This document shows, in pieces, positions 1-6,184 of a stretch of DNA of 30,465 nucleotides. The stretch is from a virus. The DNA is taken from positions 1 to 30,465 of the IMG/VR virus record IMGVR_UViG_3300005367_000212, one strand, 5' to 3'. Positions within the stretch are counted from its first letter, which is position 1. Each line of letters opens with the position of its first letter. A model generated the notes under the pieces. It saw nothing but the letters and a program-made list of their open reading frames with translations, was not told the DNA's origin and ran no database searches. Position numbers and translations under genes: made by a program.

Positions 1-1209
1 ATCGGCTCCATGCCCGGCAAGATCATCCAGTCGATGAAGAAGGCCAAGTCGACCAACGCCTTCTTCCTGCTGGACGAGATCGACAAGATGGGCAGCGACT
101 ATCGCGGCGACCCGTCCTCGGCCCTGCTCGAGGTGCTGGACCCGGCGCAGAACTCCACCTTCGCCGACCACTATCTGGAGGTGGACTACGACCTGTCGCC
201 GGTGATGTTCGTCACCACGGCCAACAGCCTCAACATGCCCCAGCCCCTGCTGGACCGCATGGAGATCATCCGCATCCCTGGCTACACCGAGGACGAGAAG
301 GTGGAGATCGCCAAGCGGCACGTCTTGCCGAAGCAGACGCGGGATCACGGCCTGAAGCCGGAAGAGTTCATCGTTCCGGACAAGTCGATCCGCGACCTGA
401 TCCGCTACTACACGCGCGAGGCCGGCGTCCGCTCGCTGGAGCGGGAGCTGGGCAACCTGGCGCGCAAGACGGTGCGAGACCTTGGCCGTGAAGGCGTCGC
501 CTCGATCACCATCGACGACGAGCGGCTGGCCAAGTACGCGGGCGTCCGCAAGTACCGTTACGGCGAGACCGACACGGAAGACCAGGTCGGCATCATCACC
601 GGCCTCGCCTACACTGAGTTCGGCGGCGACATCCTGACCATCGAAGCGGTCAAAATGCCGGGCAAGGGCCGAATGACGGTGACCGGCAACCTGAAGGACG
701 TGATGAAGGAGTCCATCTCGGCGGCGAATTCCTTCGTTCGCAGCCGCGCGACGAAGTTCGGCATCGAGCCGCCGGTCTTCGAGCGCACGGACGTCCACAT
801 CCACGTGCCGGACGGCGCCACGCCCAAGGACGGCCCTTCGGCCGGCGCCGCCATGGCCACCGCCATCGTCTCGGTGCTGACCGGGATCGCGATCCGCAAG
901 GATCTCGCCATGACCGGCGAGGTCACTCTTCGCGGCCGGGTGACCGCCATCGGCGGCCTGAAGGAGAAGCTGCTCGCGGCCCTCCGCTCAGGCGTGAAGA
1001 CGGTGCTGATCCCGACCGAGAACGAGAAGGACCTGGCGGACATCCCGTCCAACGTGAAGGACGAGCTGGAGATCATTCCGGTCTCGACTATGGACGAGGT
1101 GCTCGCCGAGGCGCTGGTGCGGCAGCCCACGGCGATCGAATGGTCCGAAGCGAACCAGCCGGCGCCGGTGCCGGTCGATGACGAGCCGGAGTCGGTGATC
1201 ACCCACTGA
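1..1209 (+). CDS. lon: Lon ATP-dependent protease, C-terminal part
   Basis: This is the C-terminal 402 residues of the cytosolic AAA+ serine protease Lon, which unfolds and degrades misfolded and regulatory proteins. The reading frame is already open at base 1, so the N-terminal substrate-binding domain and Walker A lie upstream of the window. Visible are Walker B ([11 protein letters not shown]), the sensor region (FVTTANS), the second AAA subdomain, and the protease domain with the catalytic serine in PKDGPSAG (about residue 280 of the fragment) and the catalytic lysine in GGLKEK about 43 residues later. That is the spacing of the Ser-Lys dyad of Lon. The tail after IEWSE is short and Pro/Glu-rich. 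The gene ends 25 bases before a strong terminator. Confidence 0.98.
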   Translation: MGSMPGKIIQSMKKAKSTNAFFLLDEIDKMGSDYRGDPSSALLEVLDPAQNSTFADHYLEVDYDLSPVMFVTTANSLNMPQPLLDRMEIIRIPGYTEDEKVEIAKRHVLPKQTRDHGLKPEEFIVPDKSIRDLIRYYTREAGVRSLERELGNLARKTVRDLGREGVASITIDDERLAKYAGVRKYRYGETDTEDQVGIITGLAYTEFGGDILTIEAVKMPGKGRMTVTGNLKDVMKESISAANSFVRSRATKFGIEPPVFERTDVHIHVPDGATPKDGPSAGAAMATAIVSVLTGIAIRKDLAMTGEVTLRGRVTAIGGLKEKLLAALRSGVKTVLIPTENEKDLADIPSNVKDELEIIPVSTMDEVLAEALVRQPTAIEWSEANQPAPVPVDDEPESVITH

Positions 1210-1234
1210 TCCGGCGGATCCATCTGAGCTTGTG

Positions 1235-1271
1235 GAGCGGCGCGGAGGCTACCTCCGCGCCGCTCTCGTTT
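1235..1271 (+). terminator. Intrinsic terminator of lon
   Basis: A perfect 14-bp stem (1235-1248 with 1252-1265) with a 3-base loop is followed by TCGTTT. It sits 26 bases after the lon stop codon. Its tail overlaps the -35 of the next promoter. Confidence 0.9.
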
Positions 1272-1297
1272 GACGGCCGCTCAGGCTTGGACATAAT
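1270..1297 (+). promoter_or_regulatory. Putative promoter of hup
   Basis: TTGACG (1270-1275) and CATAAT (1292-1297) are separated by 16 bases, a good sigma-70-type match. It lies between the lon terminator and the HU gene. A 7-bp hairpin (1298-1304 with 1310-1316) falls at the expected transcription start, so the 5' leader would begin with a stem. Inferred from sequence only. Confidence 0.6.
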
Positions 1298-1363
1298 CCC
1301 CCGCTCAAGGCGGGGGCACGCCCGACATTCAAGGCAATGACCGATGGGTGGGAGACGACGCAG

Positions 1364-1639
1364 ATGACCAAGTCGGAGCTGGTTGCGGCGATCGCGAACC
1401 GGGCCGGGCTCAACAGGGCGCAGGCGAAGGAAGCGTTGGAGGCGTTCATCGCCTCGGTGGCGCACTCGCTCAAAGCCGATAAGGAGGTGCGCCTGCCGGG
1501 CTTCGGCAGCTTCGTGCCGGTCAAGCGCCCAGCCGGCGCCGCCCGCAATCCGCGCACCGGCGAGACCGTCGCCCGCCCGGCCAGCCGCACCTGCCGCTTC
1601 CGCGCGGGCGAGGCGCTGAAGAACGCACTGAACGCCTGA
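1364..1639 (+). CDS. hup: HU family DNA-binding protein
   Basis: This 91-residue histone-like protein bends and compacts DNA as a dimer. The start at 1364 (MTKSELVAAIA) gives the usual HU length and is preceded by GGGAG. An upstream in-frame ATG at 1337 would add nine residues that HU proteins do not have. Typical signatures are LNRAQAKEALEAF in the helical dimerisation part, VRLPGFGSF in the beta region, and ARNPRTGE at the tip of the DNA-gripping arm. The order lon-hup is common in alphaproteobacteria. The family is certain; the paralogue (hupA or hupB) cannot be told. Confidence 0.95.
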   Translation: MTKSELVAAIANRAGLNRAQAKEALEAFIASVAHSLKADKEVRLPGFGSFVPVKRPAGAARNPRTGETVARPASRTCRFRAGEALKNALNA

Positions 1640-1699
1640 GCCAGCCTGCCGGCTCCAATCCTATTTCAGTTTGCCAAGGCAGGCCCGCGCCGGTAAGCA

Positions 1700-1815
1700 C
1701 CGGGCGTTCGGGGAGTAGCCGTTCGCAAGACAGCGAAGCCCGCGTCAACAGACTTGCTCTTCGGGGCATGGCGCGGCGGCGGGCCTTCTCAAGGCCCGGA
1801 TTGGCGAGACCGACG
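1700..1815 (+). promoter_or_regulatory. yybP-ykoY-type manganese riboswitch
   Basis: The leader of the GDT1-family gene carries the conserved blocks of this aptamer: GGGGAGTAGCC (1710-1720), GTCAACA (about 1744-1750) and GGCGAGACC (1803-1811), in the expected order and spacing, with internal hairpins between them. The family binds Mn2+ and typically controls Mn2+ exporters and TMEM165/GDT1-like genes, which is exactly the gene downstream. The 75 bases between the aptamer and the start codon are GC-rich with inverted segments (about 1815-1860) that could form the expression platform. Exact ends are approximate. Confidence 0.8.
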
Positions 1816-1886
1816 ATCGGGTCATCGCGCGGCGGGCCGGCGCGGGGGCCGGTCGTCGTGTGTTCGCCTGGCCCCGAGAGCGTTTC

Positions 1887-2462
1887 ATGATCTTCGAATC
1901 CCTTCTGGTCTCGACCGGCGTCGTTGCGGTGGCCGAGATCGGCGACAAGACCCAGCTGCTGGCGATCGTGCTGGCGGCCAAGTTCCGCAGGCCGGCGCCG
2001 ATCATCCTCGGCATCCTGGCCGCCACCTTGCTCAATCACGCCGCCGCGGCGGCGCTCGGCTATCTGGTCGCCCAGTGGCTGAGCGGCCGGACCTTCCAGA
2101 TCCTGGTGGGCGCGGCGTTCATCGCCATGGCCGCCTGGGCGCTCATCCCGGACAAGGACGACGACGGCGCGGCCAACCGCTCGCGCGGGGGTGTCTTTTT
2201 GACGACGCTGGTGTCCTTCTTCCTGGTAGAGATCGGCGACAAGACCCAGATCGCCACCTCGCTCCTAGCGGCGCGGTTCCACGAGATCGCCATGGTCGCG
2301 GCGGGCACCACGCTGGGCATGATGATCGCCAACGTGCCGGCCGTGCTGCTGGGCGAAGCGGCCACGAAGGTGGTTCCGTTGCACGTCGTCCGCATCGTGG
2401 CGGCCGCAATCTTCGCCCTGATCGGCGCGTGGGTGCTGCTGGCCGCCTTCGGGGTGGTCTGA
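1887..2462 (+). CDS. TMEM165/GDT1 family cation (Mn2+) transporter
   Basis: This 191-residue inner-membrane protein has two homologous halves, each with the family motif E-x-G-D-K-T: EIGDKT at about residues 17-22 and again at about 115-120. About six hydrophobic helices are visible, with a charged loop (PDKDDDGAANRSR) between the halves. Family members exchange Mn2+ or Ca2+ for protons, and bacterial ones export Mn2+. The start at 1887 (MIFESLL) is preferred over an in-frame start at 1860, because the helix with the first motif begins immediately and the extra residues (FAWPRERF) look like leader sequence. The Mn2+-type riboswitch upstream supports a role in Mn2+ efflux. Confidence 0.9.
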   Translation: MIFESLLVSTGVVAVAEIGDKTQLLAIVLAAKFRRPAPIILGILAATLLNHAAAAALGYLVAQWLSGRTFQILVGAAFIAMAAWALIPDKDDDGAANRSRGGVFLTTLVSFFLVEIGDKTQIATSLLAARFHEIAMVAAGTTLGMMIANVPAVLLGEAATKVVPLHVVRIVAAAIFALIGAWVLLAAFGVV

Positions 2463-2474
2463 GGCGAGGCGGGC

Positions 2475-2503
2475 CTGACCAAGGCGGAAATTTCCGCTAG
2501 AAG
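2475..2503 (+). promoter_or_regulatory. Putative promoter of tRNA-Val
   Basis: CTGACC (2475-2480) and GCTAGAAG (2496-2503), 15 bases apart, resemble the Caulobacter housekeeping promoter form (TTGACG, GCTANAWC). A perfect 14-bp palindrome, GCGGAAATTTCCGC (2484-2497), fills the spacer and touches the -10. The tRNA begins 9 bases after the -10. Confidence 0.5.
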
Positions 2504-2511
2504 GCTCGCGC

Positions 2512-2588
2512 GGGCGGCTAGCTCAGCTGGTCAGAGCACCTGGTTTACACCCAGGGGGTCGGGAGTTCGAACCTCTCGCCGCCCACCA
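2512..2588 (+). tRNA. tRNA-Val (anticodon TAC)
   Basis: A full cloverleaf of 77 bases includes an encoded CCA end. The acceptor stem is GGGCGGC (2512-2518) with GCCGCCC (2578-2584) and discriminator A. The D arm is GCTCAGCTGGTCAGAGC. The anticodon stem CCTGG/CCAGG has loop TTTACAC, giving anticodon TAC for valine. The T arm is GGGAG TTCGAAC CTCTC. A weak GC hairpin follows near 2612-2632 but is not a convincing terminator. The gene is intact, so it is not the attachment site of the prophage. Confidence 0.97.
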
Positions 2589-2654
2589 CGCTCAACCGTC
2601 GGAAACCTCAGCCGCGTTTGAACAGCGGCTTCGGGAGCGACGCCGCCCAGACCC

Positions 2655-3386
2655 TCATGCCCGTCGGCGCACCCGCAGATAGACCTCGCTGTTCAGCCAG
2701 TCGGGCAGCACGGGGAAGGGGCTGCCGGTTCGGCGCTCCAGGACCAGGCGTGCGGCGATCGCCCTGAACAGCGGCCTGTGGTCGAAGCCGGCGTGATGCG
2801 GGAAGTAGGCGCGGCCGGGGCTGATCTCGGTGGTCGGCCGCCGCCGCGGCGGTTGGCCGACGAGCGAGCGGGCCACCACCTGGGGACGGGCGTCGAAGTC
2901 GCCGGGACGGCGCCAGGCGCGGAACAGGCCTTTGGCCAGCGCCGGCGGGCCCACCTCAATCGGCACGCCGATCACGGCCTGGGCTCCGGGTCGCAGGATG
3001 CGGGCGATCTCCTCGATCGCGCGCGAGGTCTCCGCCGGCGGCAGGTGCTCGAACACCTCGGTGCAGAAGACGAGGTCCGCCGACCCGCTCGACAGGGCGG
3101 CCTCGTCGCGGACCACTTGGGCCTGCGGCGTGCCGGCGAGCAGGACGCGCGCCTCCGACGCCAGGTGCGGAGAAGGCTCGAAGCAGATGATGCGCGCGCG
3201 GGGCCAGTACTCCGCGGCGAACTGGCAGAGCGCGCCGTCTCCGCCGCCGTAATCGACGATCACGCGCGGCGCGAGATGCCGCGCCATCGCCAGCGCGTGG
3301 GCCAGCCGGCGCCCATGCACAACCCGCTTGAGCGGGCTGGGATCGTCGCGCGTCAACGCGGCATAGTTGGGGCCGATAACGTTCAA
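2655..3386 (-). CDS. Class I SAM-dependent methyltransferase
   Basis: This 243-residue cytosolic protein has a Rossmann-type methyltransferase fold. Motif I is VIVDYGGGDGAL (about residues 42-53), the acidic residue at the end of strand 2 is in CFEPS, and the strand-4 region is LVFCTEVFEHLPP (about 105-117), as in Methyltransf_11/23 proteins. The C-terminal third is Arg/Pro-rich and may hold the substrate-specific part. The substrate is not predictable. The open frame starts with TTG at 3386, and the first in-frame ATG (in the region LAHALAMARHL) would cut into the fold, so the TTG is kept with moderate trust. It is transcribed divergently from the epimerase-like gene at 3469 across an 82-base spacer. 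Confidence 0.85.
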   Translation of the reverse strand: MNVIGPNYAALTRDDPSPLKRVVHGRRLAHALAMARHLAPRVIVDYGGGDGALCQFAAEYWPRARIICFEPSPHLASEARVLLAGTPQAQVVRDEAALSSGSADLVFCTEVFEHLPPAETSRAIEEIARILRPGAQAVIGVPIEVGPPALAKGLFRAWRRPGDFDARPQVVARSLVGQPPRRRPTTEISPGRAYFPHHAGFDHRPLFRAIAARLVLERRTGSPFPVLPDWLNSEVYLRVRRRA

Positions 3387-3468
3387 GCCGCCCGCCCTAG
3401 CGTAAGGTTGTAGCGAGTCACTGGGCCATATAGATCGGCCCTCGGAGGCGAGGGCAAGCCGAAAGCCG

Positions 3469-4353
3469 ATGACTATCCACCGTCCTCGTGAGCCGATTCT
3501 GGTGCTGGGAGCCAGCAGCCTTGTCGGGCGTCATGTTCTGCCCCGTTTGGGCGAAATTCGGGCTGTCACGGCGGCTTTGAGCCGGAGCGACCGGGGCGAA
3601 GCGGTGGACGATGTTCGCTGGATTCGCGGCGATCTGGATGATCCGGAGCGAATCGCCTGGCCCTATTCGGAGACCCTGCTCAGCCTTTCCCCAATCTGGC
3701 TGCTGCCTCGGGCCCTGCCGGGGCTGGCGGCCGCGGGCGTGCGCCGGGTGGTCGCCTTCTCCTCGACGAGCGTGCGCGGCAAGGCGAATTCCTCCGATCG
3801 TGCGGAACGCATGGTGGCGGCGAGGCTCGCCGACGCCGAGGAGGGCGTCAGGCGCTTCTGCGAAGCCGAGGGACTGGCCTGGACCATCCTGCGTCCGACC
3901 CTGATCTATTGCGAGGGCCACGACGGCAACGTCACCCGCCTGGCGCGGCTCGTCGAACGCTACCGCGTGATCCCTCTGGCGGGAGCCGGGCAGGGGAAAC
4001 GCCAGCCGGTGCACGCCGCGGACCTGGCCTGGGCGGCCCTGGCCGCGGCGGTCTCGCCGCTCACGCCGGGGCGCGCCTACGATCTGCCGGGCGGCGAGAC
4101 CCTGACCTACCGGCAGATGGTGGAGCGGATCTTCCTGGGGCTGGACCGCACGCCGCGGATCGTCTGCGCCCCCACGGCCGTCTGGCGGCTGGCGTTCCGC
4201 CTGGCGCGCGGCCGGCTGCCGGGGGCCACCGAGGCGATGGGCGAGCGGATGACGAAGGATCTCACCTTCGACGGCGAGCCCGCCGCGCGCGACTTCGGCT
4301 GGGCGCCGCGCGCCTTCAAGCCGGTCTTTCCGCACGTCGAACAGGGCGGTTAG
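3469..4353 (+). CDS. NAD(P)-binding epimerase/NmrA-like protein
   Basis: This 294-residue protein of the extended short-chain dehydrogenase superfamily has the N-terminal nucleotide-binding glycine motif GASSLVG (about residues 14-20), an acidic site after strand 3 (RGDLDD), the region VVAFSSTSV where the active-site serine/threonine usually lies, and WTILRPTLIY followed by the substrate-binding half. The usual YxxxK is not obvious: the corresponding stretch reads SSDRAERMVA. It may therefore be a redox sensor, a binding protein or a divergent epimerase/reductase rather than a standard enzyme. It is flanked by two methyltransferase genes on the other strand, and its stop is 9 bases from the end of the TylF-like gene. 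Confidence 0.85.
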   Translation: MTIHRPREPILVLGASSLVGRHVLPRLGEIRAVTAALSRSDRGEAVDDVRWIRGDLDDPERIAWPYSETLLSLSPIWLLPRALPGLAAAGVRRVVAFSSTSVRGKANSSDRAERMVAARLADAEEGVRRFCEAEGLAWTILRPTLIYCEGHDGNVTRLARLVERYRVIPLAGAGQGKRQPVHAADLAWAALAAAVSPLTPGRAYDLPGGETLTYRQMVERIFLGLDRTPRIVCAPTAVWRLAFRLARGRLPGATEAMGERMTKDLTFDGEPAARDFGWAPRAFKPVFPHVEQGG

Positions 4354-4362
4354 AGCGCGGCC

Positions 4363-5109
4363 TCACCAGATCACGACGCCCTGTCCGGTTGGGCTTTCGA
4401 GGATCGGAACGCCGCGTTCCTTGAACCAGGCCATGTCGGCGAGGTGCTGAGCGGCGTAGGGCAACTGGCCGAAGTCGTCGAGGATGATCACTGCGCCCGG
4501 AACCAGCCGCGGTTCCAGCGCATCGAGCGCCGCGATCTCGGCGGCGGAATGATTCATGTCGATATGCGCGAACGCGACCTTCTCAGGCACGCCCCGGGCG
4601 AAGCTGTCGGGGACCGGACCGCGGATCACCCTAACGTTCGTATCCGGGGCGAATCGCCTGCGCACCTCTTCGTAGAGGTCCGGCCCGTGCCGCGGCATCG
4701 CATGGTGCGGCATGTCCGTCGTGTGTTCGAAGAGGTCGTAGAGGAACACCTCGCGATCCTTCAGATCGACGGCGTCGAGCACGATGCGCATCGAGGTTCC
4801 GGCGTAGCAGCCGCACTCGACGAAGCCGCCCTCCCGCCGGCGCGCCTGGCGCGCGGCCCAGACCAGGACCGCCGTGCGCCAGATGATGCCGCGTTCGAAC
4901 GGCTCCACGGCGTGGCGATCCCAGGCGGTCGCGAACGCCTCGTCGTCCAGGAAGCCGAGGTTGCGGCCCCAGACGACCAGGGAGTCGCCCGACAGGACGC
5001 CGAGTTGGTCCGGTAGGGCGGCGAACAGCTCGCCCAGCGCCTGGAAGAAGCGCGGGCGGTCGGCGATCCGCCAATGATAGCTTGTGGTTCTGAAGCTTTT
5101 CCCGGGCAT
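4363..5109 (-). CDS. TylF/MycF-like SAM methyltransferase
   Basis: This 248-residue protein resembles the macrocin O-methyltransferase (TylF) family, which methylates sugar or other small-molecule hydroxyls. The SAM-binding motif is FVECGCYAGTSM (about residues 97-108). The family-typical block FAHIDMNHSAAEI followed by GAVIILDDFG (about 182-215) holds the acidic metal ligands. The start ATG at 5109 has GGAG upstream. This is the last host gene before the prophage, about 110 bases from the tRNA-Asp fragment, and may belong with the neighbouring methyltransferase and epimerase in sugar modification. The substrate is unknown. Confidence 0.85.
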   Translation of the reverse strand: MPGKSFRTTSYHWRIADRPRFFQALGELFAALPDQLGVLSGDSLVVWGRNLGFLDDEAFATAWDRHAVEPFERGIIWRTAVLVWAARQARRREGGFVECGCYAGTSMRIVLDAVDLKDREVFLYDLFEHTTDMPHHAMPRHGPDLYEEVRRRFAPDTNVRVIRGPVPDSFARGVPEKVAFAHIDMNHSAAEIAALDALEPRLVPGAVIILDDFGQLPYAAQHLADMAWFKERGVPILESPTGQGVVIW

Positions 5110-5222
5110 GACGGCTCCGCCGTTAGCAGTTTGCGCCGAGCCCGTCCCGCTCGATGGAGGGAATTCGCAGCCTGGCCGCCGGCCTGAACGACCGCTGGCG
5201 ACGCCGACTTGTGCATGAGAAG

Positions 5223-5278
5223 TGGCGCGAGTGACGGGGCTCGAACCCGCGACCTCCGGCGTGACAGGCCGGGTGCTC
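5223..5278 (-). other. attL: 3' fragment of tRNA-Asp(GTC)
   Basis: Read on the minus strand, this is the 3' part of a tRNA: anticodon stem CCGGC/GCCGG with loop CTGTCAC (anticodon GTC, Asp), T arm GCGGG TTCGAGC CCCGT, acceptor strand CACTCGC, discriminator G and CCA (5225-5223). The D loop and the 5' acceptor strand are missing: beyond about 5278 the sequence is unrelated. A phage that integrates into a tRNA restores the gene at one junction and leaves the 3' piece at the other. By orientation, the intact tRNA-Asp should be at the right junction, outside the window. The exact core cannot be set without that copy. Confidence 0.85.
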
Positions 5279-5291
5279 CTGTAAGTAAATC

Positions 5292-5362
5292 AAGGGCCGT
5301 TCCAAGAAACTCGCCCCAAATGGCCCTTTGAAACTCTTGGGCTTTTCGGGGCGAGTTGGAAC
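5292..5362. repeat. Interlocked inverted repeats next to attL
   Basis: Three inverted pairs overlap each other. AAGGGCC (5292-5298) matches GGCCCTT (5322-5328). GTTCCAA-gaa-ACTCGCCCC (5299-5317) matches GGGGCGAGTTGGAAC (5348-5362) apart from a 3-base insert. CCAAGA (5302-5307) matches TCTTGG (5335-5340). GAAACTC also occurs twice in direct orientation (5306, 5330). The position between the tRNA fragment and the first phage gene fits arm-type integrase/excisionase sites. A transcription end for the leftward operon is the alternative. Confidence 0.6.
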
Positions 5363-5370
5363 GCGCTGGC

Positions 5371-5619
5371 CTAGGAGGTCAGCTCCTTGACCGTCCACAT
5401 GACCGACTCCTCGAGCGCGGTGAAACCGAGGGAGCGGTAGCGCCCTGGCTTCACCTGGTCGAACAGCGCCTCGAGCTCGGCCGCCTTGGTTTTGATCGCG
5501 TCGTGCAGAGCCTTTTCGGCGTCGGTGAGGGCTCGATAGCGGGGCCGGAAGCGCGACACGGGTTCATCTACCTGGTCGGACTGGCGGCCGTCGGGCGGGC
5601 CTTCGTACACGTGGCTCAC
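5371..5619 (-). CDS. Acb2/Tad1-type small hairpin protein (candidate anti-CBASS/anti-Thoeris)
   Basis: This 82-residue protein has an unstructured N-terminus (to about residue 26), then two predicted helices: YRALTDAEKALHDAIK-type (28-55) and a C-terminal helix RYRSLGFTALEESVMWTVKELT (60-81). The patterns YRxLxxxE and LEEsVMWxvK at the end are what I know from the Acb2/Tad1 hairpin family, phage proteins that sequester cyclic nucleotide signals of CBASS or gcADPR of Thoeris. The likely start is GTG at 5619, whose GTGA overlaps the stop of tad2, giving translational coupling; a longer open frame upstream is only a shadow of tad2. Recognition is by pattern on a very short domain, and the ligand-binding residues have not been verified. 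Confidence 0.65.
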   Translation of the reverse strand: MSHVYEGPPDGRQSDQVDEPVSRFRPRYRALTDAEKALHDAIKTKAAELEALFDQVKPGRYRSLGFTALEESVMWTVKELTS

Positions 5620-5873
5620 GGCAGGACCTCCCAATCCTCGTCGAGCACGTCGCTCTGCGAGGCCAGCCATGGGACAACGTCCCCCTGCGCGGTCTTCATG
5701 GCGATGTACGCTCGATAGGGGACCATCTCGCCGAATTCGGCCCGGGCGGCGTCGGTCTGCGCGGCATAGCTGTTCGCGGGCACGTAGTAGAGCCACATGC
5801 CCTTGCCGTTCCAGCCGGCCCGGGTCACGCGAGCGCCGCTCTTCAGCGCCCGCACAGCATCTCCAAAATCCAT
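5616..5873 (-). CDS. tad2: Tad2 family (DUF2829) Thoeris anti-defence protein
   Basis: This 85-residue protein matches the DUF2829 pattern along its whole length: MDFGDAVRALKSGARVTRAGWNGKGM at the N-terminus (residues 1-26), the central PYRAYIAMKTAQGDVVPWL (about 52-70), and the family ending ASQSDVLDEDWEV (71-83). Tad2 proteins form small oligomers that bind and sequester glycocyclic ADP-ribose signals made by Thoeris TIR proteins, and some also bind cyclic dinucleotides. The start ATG at 5873 has AAGGAG four bases upstream, but this site lies in the 3' arm of a perfect palindrome (5880-5901). The gene overlaps the downstream Acb2/Tad1-like gene by GTGA. Family assignment is strong; activity and ligand are inferred. 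Confidence 0.88.
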   Translation of the reverse strand: MDFGDAVRALKSGARVTRAGWNGKGMWLYYVPANSYAAQTDAARAEFGEMVPYRAYIAMKTAQGDVVPWLASQSDVLDEDWEVLP

Positions 5874-5879
5874 GGGTCT

Positions 5880-5901
5880 CCTTCCCCGCCGGCGGGGAAG
5901 G
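5880..5901 (-). promoter_or_regulatory. Perfect 22-bp palindrome over the tad2 ribosome binding site
   Basis: CCTTCCCCGCC is followed directly by its inverse complement. In the leftward transcript the 3' arm contains GGGGAAGG, part of the tad2 Shine-Dalgarno site, so a folded hairpin would hide it. There is no U-tract, so it is not a standard terminator. GCTACC stands immediately upstream on the minus strand and could be a -10. A similar leader precedes the gene at 16302. Confidence 0.65.
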
Positions 5902-5908
5902 TAGCACG

Positions 5909-6184
5909 TCAGCCGGCGGCGTGCGGACGCGGAGGCAGGGCGCCGCGGGTGATGCCGGAACCCGGAACATTCACGAGGCGCTCGCGTCCGGCCAGGCTGA
6001 TGCGCCAGCGCCGCGCCTTCTGACCGACCATCCAGCTCGGTTGGTAAGTTTCGATCCAGCCCTTGCGCCTTAGCGCGCGTCGAACCGGACCGTCAGGCAT
6101 GCGGAACTGACCGTTCCAACGATCCTGGTTGTGCAGCTCGAGGAGCTTGGCCAGCAGAGTGGCCTCAGGGACGGCCTTAGCCAT
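5909..6184 (-). CDS. Small phage protein, possibly winged-helix
   Basis: A 91-residue protein of unknown function. It is basic, with a helix-rich N-terminus (LLAKLLELHN), then RMPDGPVRRALRRKGWIETYQPSW and a WRISLAGRERL segment, which reads like a compact winged-helix domain with a beta wing. It starts at ATG 6184, overlapping the end of the integrase by 8 bases (ATGGCTAA). Such a small basic protein beside an integrase could be an excisionase or a regulator; this is inference from size and position only. It ends 35 bases before tad2, the widest gap in the leftward operon. Confidence 0.7.
   Translation of the reverse strand: MAKAVPEATLLAKLLELHNQDRWNGQFRMPDGPVRRALRRKGWIETYQPSWMVGQKARRWRISLAGRERLVNVPGSGITRGALPPRPHAAG

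Noticed and set aside
2512-2588. tRNA-Val as attachment site
   Set aside because: The gene is intact and phage genes start only after the separate tRNA-Asp fragment.
2591-2655. Terminator after tRNA-Val
   Set aside because: A 6-bp AGCCGC/GCGGCT hairpin is present but has a 9-base loop and no T-run, so it is not listed as a feature.
5123-5398. 91-residue minus-strand frame across the tRNA fragment
   Set aside because: The peptide (GRGFEPRHSRHFS) is the familiar mistranslation of a tRNA T arm, not a protein gene.
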